This document shows, in pieces, positions 13,055 to 19,397 of a DNA stretch of 19,397 bases. Position 1 is the first letter of the stretch. Every line of letters begins with the position of its first letter. Location of the stretch: contig JBFXAN010000124.1 of the NCBI GenBank assembly GCA_050184225.1, forward strand, positions 1 to 19,397, given 5' to 3'. The notes under the pieces are model-generated. The model was not told the DNA's origin, searched no databases, and saw nothing but the letters and a program-made list of their open reading frames with translations. The translations under genes were made by a program, and so were the position numbers. Origin of the DNA: JBFXAN01 sp050184225 (lineage in GTDB: Bacteria > Chloroflexota > Dehalococcoidia > CAUJGQ01).

Positions 13055-13603
13055 ATGCCGGTGAGCGAACAACGATACATACAACTGGCGCTGGAAGACC
13101 CGGAAGGGAAATGGGAGTTGGTGGATGGTTGTCCGCGGAAGAAGCCGTTCATGACCTGGGAGCACGGGCATGTCGCCCGCGAGCTGACGTTCGAGCTCAA
13201 CTTGCAGCTCAATCGACGTGAGTGGGAGGTCATTCACGACTCCGGCAAGGTCCGGCGCAACGAACGGAATTACTTCCAACCGGATGTGTGCGTCGTATCG
13301 ATGGACCTCGTCCGCAGAACGTTCACCCGTCCGGGGATGTTCGAAGCGTATTCCGAGCCACTGCCACTCGTCGTCGAAGTGTGGTCGCCATCGACTGGTG
13401 AATACGATGTGACAGACAAACTGGAAGACTACAAACGGCGTGGCGACCTCGAAATCTGGCTGGTCCATCCGTATGAGCGCACCGTTAGGGCTTGGCGCCG
13501 GCAACCCGATGGCTCGTATCAGGAGACGATAATCCAAGGCGGCACAGTCCAACTGGCGTTCCTCCCGAACGTGACAATCGACTTGGACCGCCTGTTTGAG
13601 TAG
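13055..13603 (+). CDS. Uma2 family (DUF820) PD-(D/E)XK nuclease-fold protein
   Basis: This 182-aa protein has the Uma2/DUF820 layout: KWELVDG near the N-terminus (Glu22), FQPDVCVVS (Asp77), LVVEVWSPST (Glu108) and DKLEDYKRRG-EIWLVHP (Lys122). These acidic and Lys residues form the PD-(D/E)XK nuclease-type site. The family is abundant in Chloroflexota and cyanobacteria and its cellular role is unsettled; some members are linked to mobile elements. The ATG at 13055 has GGAG 8 nt upstream; in-frame ATGs at 13049 and 13037 are alternatives with poorer spacing. The open frame extends upstream through the cupin gene, but that part is a shadow frame. It separates the ilv genes from leuA and has no known role in amino acid synthesis. 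Confidence 0.85.
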   Translation: MPVSEQRYIQLALEDPEGKWELVDGCPRKKPFMTWEHGHVARELTFELNLQLNRREWEVIHDSGKVRRNERNYFQPDVCVVSMDLVRRTFTRPGMFEAYSEPLPLVVEVWSPSTGEYDVTDKLEDYKRRGDLEIWLVHPYERTVRAWRRQPDGSYQETIIQGGTVQLAFLPNVTIDLDRLFE

Positions 13604-13655
13604 ATGAGCACAAATATGGATGTGGACGTACGACGCACGCGGCTCTGCCTTCGAC

Positions 13656-13688
13656 GGCCCTCGTCCCCCTGAGTTGGGACGGAGGGCC
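13656..13688 (+). promoter_or_regulatory. Strong hairpin in the leader of leuA
   Basis: GGCCCTCGTCCC (13656-13667) pairs with GGGACGGAGGGCC (13676-13688), twelve base pairs with one bulged base and an 8-nt loop. It lies 53 nt after the Uma2-like stop and about 70 nt before the leuA ATG. No U run follows, and a competing CGACCC/GGGTCG pairing is possible just downstream. It could be an imperfect terminator or a leader element of leuA. Confidence 0.4.
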
Positions 13689-13756
13689 GACCCGATGCCC
13701 TTTGAGCGGGGTCGCTTGTCCCGCCACACGCATCACTTCGAAGGAGTTTCAGAACC

Positions 13757-15301
13757 ATGGCAGACCGCGTGATTATCTTCGATACCACCCTGCGCGACGG
13801 CGAACAGACCGCCGGCGTCGCCCTCAACGGCGACGACAAGCTGGAGATCGCCGAGCAACTGGCGAAGACCAACGTCGACATCATCGAGGCGGGCTTTGCC
13901 GCCTCTTCCCCCGGCGACTTCGAGGCGGTAAAGCGCATCGCCCACACGGTCCGCGGCCCCAAGATCGCAACGCTCGCCCGCGCCGTCCCTGGCGATGTCG
14001 AGGCGGCGATCGACGCTGTCTCGACCGCACCCAACCCCCGCATCCACGTTTTCATCTCCTCCTCTGATATCCACATCATGCACCAGATGCAGAAGGACCG
14101 AGAGGCGGTGATGACGCAGGCGATCGCGATGGTGAAGCGTGCCCGCGAGGCGGTCGAGGATGTCGAGTTCTCGCCGATGGACGCCACCCGCACCGAGCCG
14201 CGCTACCTTTTTCAACTGCTCGAAGCCGTGATCGACGCCGGCGCCACCACGATCAACATTCCCGACACCGTCGGCTACACGATGCCGACCGAGTTCGAGG
14301 AGATGCTGCGCGAGATGTATGCGGAGGTGCGTAACATCCATCGCGCCACCGTGTCGGTCCACTGTCACAATGACCTCGGCCTCGCCACGGCGAACTCGAT
14401 CGCCGCCCTCCGTGCCGGCGCCCGCCAGATCGAGGTCTGCGTCAACGGCCTCGGCGAACGCGCCGGCAACGCCTCCCTCGAAGAGGTGGTGATGGCGATC
14501 AAGACGCGCCAGGACCTGGTCGGCATCGACACCGGTGTCAACACGCGCGAGATCTACCGCGCCTCGCGGCTTGTCTCCGACCTCACCGGTATCGTCGTCC
14601 AGCCGAACAAGGCGGTCGTCGGCCTCAACGCCTTCCGTCACGCCTCCGGTATCCATCAGGACGCCGTGATCAAGCTGCGCCAGAACTTCGAGATCATGGA
14701 CCCGCGCGAGGTCGGTCATCCCGAGGCGACCAAGATTGTGCTGACCAAGGTCTCCGGCCGCGCCGGACTGAAGCAGCGGTTGGAGGAACTGGGCTACGAA
14801 ATGACCCAGGACGAGCTCGACCGCGTCTTCATCAAGTTCAAGGATCTGGCCGACAAGAAGCAGGAGGTGGACGACCGCGACCTCGAAGCGCTGATGGCTG
14901 AGGGCGCTCGTGAAACGACCGAGGTGTGGCACCTCGAGCGCGTCCACGTCCTCGCCGGTGACACCGTTCGCCCCACCGCGACGGTCCGCCTGATCGACAA
15001 GGAAGGCACCCGCCACGAGGATGCCGCCGTCGGCGATGGTCCGGTCGATGCCGTCTACAAGGCGATCAACCGGATCGTCAACGTGGCGAACACCCTCACC
15101 GAGTTCACGGTGAAGAGCATCACCGAGGGCATCGACGCCCAGGGCGATGTGATCATCCGAATTGAGGCGGACGGTCGCACCTACACCGGCCGCGGCGCCG
15201 ACACCGACATCATCGTCGCCTCGGCGAAGGCGTATATGAACGCGCTCAACAAGCTGCTCACCGTCAAGCCGGCCAGCCAGCCGCTGGTGAGCACGCCGTA
15301 G
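13757..15301 (+). CDS. leuA: 2-isopropylmalate synthase
   Basis: This enzyme catalyses the committed step of leucine synthesis, condensing acetyl-CoA with 2-oxoisovalerate (514 aa). The DRE-TIM catalytic domain is visible: Arg13-Asp14 in TTLRDGEQ, the metal-binding HCHND (His202, His204, Asn205) and the GLGERAGNASLEE loop. A linker with AFRHASGIHQDAV follows. The C-terminal LeuA regulatory dimerisation domain (about 385-510) is complete, so leucine feedback inhibition is expected. Homology to citramalate or homocitrate synthases is possible, but length and the linker sequence favour LeuA. The ATG at 13757 has AAGGAG 10 nt upstream. A methyltransferase gene follows after 9 bp, and leuB is next, so leuA probably heads a leuA-methyltransferase-leuB transcript or continues the T-box operon. 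Confidence 0.95.
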   Translation: MADRVIIFDTTLRDGEQTAGVALNGDDKLEIAEQLAKTNVDIIEAGFAASSPGDFEAVKRIAHTVRGPKIATLARAVPGDVEAAIDAVSTAPNPRIHVFISSSDIHIMHQMQKDREAVMTQAIAMVKRAREAVEDVEFSPMDATRTEPRYLFQLLEAVIDAGATTINIPDTVGYTMPTEFEEMLREMYAEVRNIHRATVSVHCHNDLGLATANSIAALRAGARQIEVCVNGLGERAGNASLEEVVMAIKTRQDLVGIDTGVNTREIYRASRLVSDLTGIVVQPNKAVVGLNAFRHASGIHQDAVIKLRQNFEIMDPREVGHPEATKIVLTKVSGRAGLKQRLEELGYEMTQDELDRVFIKFKDLADKKQEVDDRDLEALMAEGARETTEVWHLERVHVLAGDTVRPTATVRLIDKEGTRHEDAAVGDGPVDAVYKAINRIVNVANTLTEFTVKSITEGIDAQGDVIIRIEADGRTYTGRGADTDIIVASAKAYMNALNKLLTVKPASQPLVSTP

Positions 15302-15310
15302 GAGAGTGCG

Positions 15311-16093
15311 ATGACTGTGCGAACACAACACGATGAAGTCGTCCGGCGCGAATTCACTCGCCAGGCGGCGGACTACGCTGCCGCGACGGCTATCTCCGAC
15401 GGCGGGCGGATCGGCCGGCTGATCGAGACGGTCCGCCCGTCGTCGGACGCGCGGGTGCTTGAGATCGCCACCGGCCCCGGCTATGTGGCGATGGGCTTCG
15501 CCGCCGTCTGTCGCGAGGTCGTCGGCGTCGATGTGACCGATGCGATGCTCGCGATCGCCCGGCAGACCGCCGCCGACCGCGGCCTGACCAACATCCGCTT
15601 TGAGGCGGGCAACGCCGCCGCGCTGACGTTCGAGGACGGCGCACTTGATGTGGTCGTGTGCCGCTATGCGTTCCATCACTTCGAGCAGCCGCAGCAGGTG
15701 CTGGCCGAGATGGTCCGTGTCTGCCGGACCGGCGGCACCGTTGCCGTCGAGGACGCGATCGTCAGCGAACACCCGGAGCGGGCCGGATACCAGAACCGTT
15801 TCGAGAACCTTTGCGACCCATCACACACGCGGGCGCTGCCGCTGACCGCTCTCATCGGGTGCTTTGCGGCAGGCGGCCTGGAAGTGGAGCGAGTCACAAC
15901 CAGCCACCTCACGCTTGCGGTCGAGCAGTGGATGGCCGTAGCAAAGACCCCGCCGGACCGTGCGGTCGAGGTGCGGCAGTTAATCGAGCAGGATGAACGT
16001 GACGACCTGAGCGGCACGCAACCGTTCCGTCGAGGCGGCGACCTCTATTTCCGCTCGCGGATCGCGACCGTCGTCGGGAGAAAGCTCGGGTGA
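15311..16093 (+). CDS. Class I SAM-dependent methyltransferase
   Basis: This 260-aa methyltransferase is of the UbiE/Methyltransf_11 type. Motif I is VLEIATGPG (49-57), the acidic ribose-binding Asp74 follows in GVDVTDAM, and the post-motif region CRYAFHHF (118-125) matches the family. The C-terminal half is less conserved and would hold the acceptor site; the acceptor cannot be predicted. It begins 9 bp after the leuA stop, with TAGGAGAGTG serving as Shine-Dalgarno, so co-translation with leuA is very likely. leuB follows after 97 bp. A methyltransferase between leuA and leuB is not part of the known leucine pathway, so it may be an operon hitchhiker. Confidence 0.9.
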   Translation: MTVRTQHDEVVRREFTRQAADYAAATAISDGGRIGRLIETVRPSSDARVLEIATGPGYVAMGFAAVCREVVGVDVTDAMLAIARQTAADRGLTNIRFEAGNAAALTFEDGALDVVVCRYAFHHFEQPQQVLAEMVRVCRTGGTVAVEDAIVSEHPERAGYQNRFENLCDPSHTRALPLTALIGCFAAGGLEVERVTTSHLTLAVEQWMAVAKTPPDRAVEVRQLIEQDERDDLSGTQPFRRGGDLYFRSRIATVVGRKLG

Positions 16094-16100
16094 GGGTGCA

Positions 16101-16157
16101 GGGGCCAGGTATCGGGTATCGGACGACTGTCGTACCGTTGCCCTGATACCTGACCCC
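16101..16157. repeat. Imperfect inverted repeat upstream of leuB
   Basis: GGGGCCAGGTATCGGG (16101-16116) and CCCTGATACCTGACCCC (16141-16157) pair with one mismatch and one bulge. The loop is 24 nt and contains a smaller GGTATCGG echo. It occupies most of the 97-bp gap before leuB and looks like a third dispersed palindrome type, although only one copy is in the window. Confidence 0.55.
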
Positions 16158-16190
16158 ACATCCCTGAAACGTCCACGACAAGGAGTTCCC

Positions 16191-17288
16191 ATGGCACGGT
16201 TCAAGATCGCAGTTCTTCCCGGCGATGGCATCGGCCCCGAAGTTATCGCGCAGGCGATCGAGGTCCTCCGCGCCGTCGAGCAGCGTTTCGAGCACACCTT
16301 TGAATTGATCGAGGACCTGGTCGGCGGCGCCTCGATCGACGCATACGGCACCGCCCTCCGTACGGAGACGCTGGAACTTGCCCGCCGCAGCGACGCCGTG
16401 CTCTTCGGCGCCGTCGGCGGGCCGAAGTGGGACGACCCGGCCGCCAAGGTCCGGCCGGAGCAAGGTCTCCTCGCGATTCGTAAGGGGCTTGGCCTCTTCG
16501 CCAACCTCCGGCCCGTGAAGGTTGACCCGCGCATGCGGAATGCGAGCACGCTCAAGCCAGAGGTGCTCGACGGCGTCGACATGGTCGTGATCCGCGAGTT
16601 GACCGGCGGCCTCTATTTCGGCAAGCCACAGAAGCGCTGGCAGAACAGCCGCGGCCGTCAGGCGGTCGACACAATGCGCTACTCCGAGACGGAGGTGCGT
16701 CGTGTTCTCCAGGTTGGGTTCGAGCTGGCCCGCTCCCGCCGCCGGAAGCTGACCAGCGTCGACAAGGCGAACGTGCTCGACACCGGCCGGCTCTGGCGCG
16801 AGATCGCCGTCGAGATGGGCAAAGAGAACCCGGATATCGAACTGGAGCATCTCCTCGTCGATGCCTGCGCGATGCACTTAATCCGCCGCCCCGCCGACTT
16901 CGACGTGATCGTCACCGAGAACACCTTCGGCGATATCCTCACCGACGAAGCCTCGATGCTCGCCGGCTCGATGGGCATGCTGCCATCCGCCAGCCTCGGC
17001 GCGCGCAAGGCGGGCGGCGCCACCGGCAACGGCTTGTACGAGCCGATCCACGGCACCGCCCCCGATATCGCCGGCCAGGGCAAGGCCAACCCGCTTGCCA
17101 TGATCCTGAGCACGGCGATGATGCTTCGCCTCTCGCTCAACCTCCAGCAGGAGGCAGACGCGGTCGAGTCGGCCGTGGAGAGCGCCCTCAATGACGGCCT
17201 CCGCACCGTCGATATTGCTACAGAAGGAACCCGCGTTCTCACCACGGAGCAAATGGGGGCGGAGATTGCGGGGAGAATGGGAGGCTGA
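16191..17288 (+). CDS. leuB: 3-isopropylmalate dehydrogenase
   Basis: This NAD-dependent enzyme oxidises and decarboxylates 3-isopropylmalate to 2-oxoisocaproate, the third leucine-specific step (365 aa). It belongs to the isocitrate/isopropylmalate dehydrogenase superfamily: GDGIGPEV at 11-18, substrate-binding Arg97, Arg107 and Arg135, Tyr142 in GGLYFG, Lys192, and the metal-binding Asp224, Asp248 and Asp252. These positions keep the spacing known for LeuB. The NAD-site loop LYEPIHGTAPDIAGQ begins at 282. The ATG at 16191 has AAGGAG upstream. The stop codon TGA (17286-17288) directly abuts dispersed repeat copy D. leuC and leuD, for the intervening isomerase step, are not adjacent. Confidence 0.96.
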   Translation: MARFKIAVLPGDGIGPEVIAQAIEVLRAVEQRFEHTFELIEDLVGGASIDAYGTALRTETLELARRSDAVLFGAVGGPKWDDPAAKVRPEQGLLAIRKGLGLFANLRPVKVDPRMRNASTLKPEVLDGVDMVVIRELTGGLYFGKPQKRWQNSRGRQAVDTMRYSETEVRRVLQVGFELARSRRRKLTSVDKANVLDTGRLWREIAVEMGKENPDIELEHLLVDACAMHLIRRPADFDVIVTENTFGDILTDEASMLAGSMGMLPSASLGARKAGGATGNGLYEPIHGTAPDIAGQGKANPLAMILSTAMMLRLSLNLQQEADAVESAVESALNDGLRTVDIATEGTRVLTTEQMGAEIAGRMGG

Positions 17289-17464
17289 CCCCTCCCCCGG
17301 CCCCTCCCCCCGCTGCCGCGCGGAGCGGGGAGTACGGTCAGGCGGAGGGTGCCAGTATCAATTGATCCAACCAGCCAGACCATCGCGACGGCGACGCTGG
17401 CATCACAGTCTAACCAGTGCACCCCTCTCCGCGCGGCAGCGGGGAGAGGGGCCGGGGGAGGGGT
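17289..17464. repeat. Dispersed GC-rich palindromic repeat, copy D (complete)
   Basis: Outer arm CCCCTCCCCCGGCCCCTCC, a GC-rich hairpin with CGCTGCCGCGCGGAGCG, a centre containing TGCCAGTAT (shared with copy E), a second hairpin-bearing arm CCCCTCTCCGCGCGGCAGCG and outer arm GGGGCCGGGGGAGGGGT. Its left edge touches the leuB stop codon. Its right edge lies 4 nt before the TTG start of the PEP-utilising enzyme gene. Confidence 0.85.
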
Positions 17465-17468
17465 TCGC

Positions 17469-19268
17469 TTGACAGCACCAGACATCCCGACCGAGTTTCC
17501 AACCACCGGGGAAGACCTCCGCGCGTGGGCCGCGTTCCTGGACACACCTGTCTGGGATCGCTTTCCCGAGTCGACGACCGCCAACGCCCAGGAGGTCTAT
17601 CCCGGTGTGGGCGACCCGCTGTCGTTCGACTGCAACCTGATCGCGATCGAGCACGCCAGCCGCACGTTCATCGATCAGGCCGGCCTTGCCGGGATCATGG
17701 GACAGAACGACTGGCCGGATGTCGGCTACTACCCCGCCTACTATGGCCGGCCGCACATCAACATCTCCGCCTTCCGTGAGATGGTGAAGTACGTGCCCGG
17801 CGGCTCGCCCGATGCGCTCGATGAGCAACTCTTCGGCAAGACCCGCGAGGCGGGCGAACCCTCCTGGCAGCCGGGTCGCCATGAACAACTCATCCGGCTC
17901 CGTACCGCCGCCAAGGTTCTGCCGCTCGTTCGTCGAACGCCTGCCGACCTCGCCCGCAATGAGGACGCGGTCGAGGACTTCATGCGGCGGTTGCAGGCCA
18001 CCGATATGGCGGCGTGGCCGGATGCGGACCTGATGGCGATGCTCGACCGCGCGCTCCGCCGCAACCTTCGCACGACCGAGATCCACTCGCGCGTCACCCT
18101 GTTTAGTGGTTCCGGATTGGAGAATCTCCGCGCCTTCCTCCTCGCGCACGACTTTGACGATGTCGATGCCACCGTCGCCGAGCTCAACACCGGCCTGCGC
18201 GACATCGAGAGCGCCAAGCCCGGCCGCGAGATCAGCCGCCTGGGTGCCTTCGTTCGCGGTGATGAGACGCTGCGCCGGATCTTCGAGGGCGACCCACCCG
18301 CCATCCTGACCGCGATCCAGCGCGGCGGTGGGCGATCAGTCGACGTTTTCCGCGAGCGCTTCCAGGGTTTCCTCGATACCTACGGCTATCGCGGCGTGCG
18401 CGAGCTCGGGCTTGCCACCCACGTCTGGGCACAACGGCCGGATTCCGTGATCGCCCTGATCAAGAGTCAGGCAGAGCGCCAGGATGCCGCGGACCCGGAG
18501 ACAGAACTGCGCGTCCAGGAGGAAAAGCGCGAGCGCCGGACCGAAGCGGTCGAGGCACGGCTCGGTGTGTTGCAACGGCGAAAGTTCCGGGGACTCCTGA
18601 AAGCCGCACACGATGGCATCGCCGGCCGCGAACGGGCCAAATCACAATGGGTTCGGTCCACGCACAGCATTCGGCTGATCGTACGCGAAGCGGGCCGCCG
18701 GCTCGTGGAGCGCGGTGTGTTGGATGAGGTTGACGACGTTTTCTACATGCGCCTGCGCGACCTGCGGCAGGCGATGGCCGGCAACCCACGTCCCGACATG
18801 CGTGCGTTGGTCGCCGGCTACCGGAAGACGAAGGAAGTCTGCGAGCGCGTCGCCACGCCGGAGCGGTTTGTCGGCAGGCCAGATGCCTGGTGGCGCGACG
18901 ATGCCGGCCGTGTGCCGGCGCCGCTGCCGTCACACAACGGCCTGCTGCGCGGCATCCCCGTCAGCCCCGGCCGCGTCACCGCCCGCGCCCGCGTAATCAG
19001 GGAACTGCAGGACGATATCGACCTCGAACCGGGCGAAGTGCTTGTCTGCCCGTTCACCGATGCCGCCTGGACCCCCCTCTTCTTCAACGCTGCCGCCGTC
19101 GTGATGGACCTCGGCGGCCCGCTTTCCCATGGCTCCACTGTCGCGCGGGAATATGGCCTCCCCGCCGTCGTCAACGTCAAGAACGGCACCCAGCTGATCC
19201 GCAACGGCCAGCGGATCACCGTGGACGGCACCAAGGGGGAGGTGGAGCTTGAGCCGGAGCATACCTAA
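17469..19268 (+). CDS. PEP-utilising enzyme, rifampin-phosphotransferase-like, lacking ATP-grasp domain
   Basis: This 599-aa protein is related to the central and C-terminal parts of PEP synthase/rifampin phosphotransferase proteins. The C-terminus is the mobile phosphohistidine domain (about 500-598), with VLVCPFTDAAWTPLF and the phospho-acceptor His554 in GGPLSHGSTVAREYGLPAV. The N-terminal part starts directly in the region that follows the ATP-grasp domain in full-length relatives, and a long helical middle section (about 100-450) corresponds to their linker domain. With no ATP-grasp domain it cannot load the histidine alone unless a separate PEP/pyruvate-binding protein exists elsewhere. 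The TTG at 17469 is chosen because the preceding GGGGGAGGGG, at the end of repeat copy D, is the only Shine-Dalgarno. The open frame upstream to 17349 runs through the repeat. Substrate unknown. Confidence 0.8.
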   Translation: MTAPDIPTEFPTTGEDLRAWAAFLDTPVWDRFPESTTANAQEVYPGVGDPLSFDCNLIAIEHASRTFIDQAGLAGIMGQNDWPDVGYYPAYYGRPHINISAFREMVKYVPGGSPDALDEQLFGKTREAGEPSWQPGRHEQLIRLRTAAKVLPLVRRTPADLARNEDAVEDFMRRLQATDMAAWPDADLMAMLDRALRRNLRTTEIHSRVTLFSGSGLENLRAFLLAHDFDDVDATVAELNTGLRDIESAKPGREISRLGAFVRGDETLRRIFEGDPPAILTAIQRGGGRSVDVFRERFQGFLDTYGYRGVRELGLATHVWAQRPDSVIALIKSQAERQDAADPETELRVQEEKRERRTEAVEARLGVLQRRKFRGLLKAAHDGIAGRERAKSQWVRSTHSIRLIVREAGRRLVERGVLDEVDDVFYMRLRDLRQAMAGNPRPDMRALVAGYRKTKEVCERVATPERFVGRPDAWWRDDAGRVPAPLPSHNGLLRGIPVSPGRVTARARVIRELQDDIDLEPGEVLVCPFTDAAWTPLFFNAAAVVMDLGGPLSHGSTVAREYGLPAVVNVKNGTQLIRNGQRITVDGTKGEVELEPEHT

Positions 19269-19397
19269 CCCCCCGGCCCCCTTCCCTCGCAGGGAAGGGG
19301 GAGTTCTCGTTTTCCGTGGGTTGCCAGTATATCGTCTGGGAACACCGACGACCCTTGTTCAACCATCGCTGTCCCAGGACTCCCCCTTCCCTGCGAG
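19269..19397. repeat. Dispersed GC-rich palindromic repeat, copy E (truncated by window end)
   Basis: Outer arm CCCCCCGGCCCCC, hairpin CCTTCCCTCGCAGGGAAGG, then a centre with TTGCCAGTAT (as in copy D) and GTTCAACCA and CAGGACTCCCC (as in copy B), and the start of the second hairpin at the window edge. Its left edge touches the stop codon of the PEP-utilising enzyme gene, as copy D does with leuB. Confidence 0.82.

Noticed and set aside
13604..13694. A second T-box upstream of leuA
   Set aside because: The terminator-like hairpin recalls a T-box 3' end, but there is no GGTGGTACCGCG consensus, antiterminator or specifier loop.
13733..15772. Minus-strand open frame of about 680 codons across leuA
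   Set aside because: It is a shadow of leuA and the methyltransferase, with the same low-complexity composition and no domain.

Overview
The window is GC-rich, densely coding bacterial DNA, mostly on the + strand. The gene content is a leucine T-box leader ahead of a branched-chain amino acid cluster, two secreted surface proteins (one ending in an LPXTG-type sorting signal), a DUF1269 protein, a soluble M13 peptidase and many GC-rich palindromic dispersed repeats. Together these suggest a GC-rich Gram-positive-like lineage. My best guess is Chloroflexota of the Thermomicrobia/Sphaerobacter type. That is an inference from style and content; no rRNA or other taxonomic marker is present.

Layout. 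Positions 1-1719 hold two minus-strand lipoprotein genes: a trypsin-like S1C protease (85-951) and a small lipoprotein of unknown function (1090-1719). A divergent intergenic region and a probably structured leader (about 1952-2151) precede a large secreted protein with sixteen cysteines (2152-4395). An inverted repeat separates it from a secreted protein with a Thr/Pro/Ala-rich stalk and an LPRTG anchor (4536-5357). A DUF1269 glycine-zipper protein (5575-6153) and an M13 zinc metallopeptidase (6326-8314) follow.

From 8364 the window becomes an amino acid biosynthesis region. A strong sigma70-like promoter (TTGACA-18-TACTAT) reads into a complete T-box leader: CUC leucine specifier, stem III, textbook antiterminator, and an intrinsic terminator with a U run. 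Downstream lie a possible Leu/Ile-rich leader peptide, an SDR oxidoreductase whose C-terminus is made of repeat DNA, a 54-codon ORF overlapping the ilvB start, ilvB, ilvN, a cupin, a Uma2-type nuclease-fold protein, leuA, a SAM methyltransferase and leuB. ilvB and ilvN make the acetohydroxyacid synthase holoenzyme. leuA and leuB are the first and third leucine-specific steps. ilvC, ilvD, leuC and leuD are not in the window. The window closes with a PEP-utilising, rifampin-phosphotransferase-like protein lacking an ATP-grasp domain (17469-19268).

A striking theme is a family of about 165-175 bp dispersed repeats. Each has two GC-rich hairpins flanked by inverted outer arms and a shorter variable centre. 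Five copies, two cut by the window edges, lie at or just past the 3' ends of genes. One encodes the SDR tail and two appear to supply Shine-Dalgarno-like sequence to the next gene. A second repeat with a 15-bp terminal inverted repeat separates ilvB from ilvN, and a third inverted repeat precedes leuB. No tRNA, rRNA, CRISPR array, transposase or phage gene was seen.
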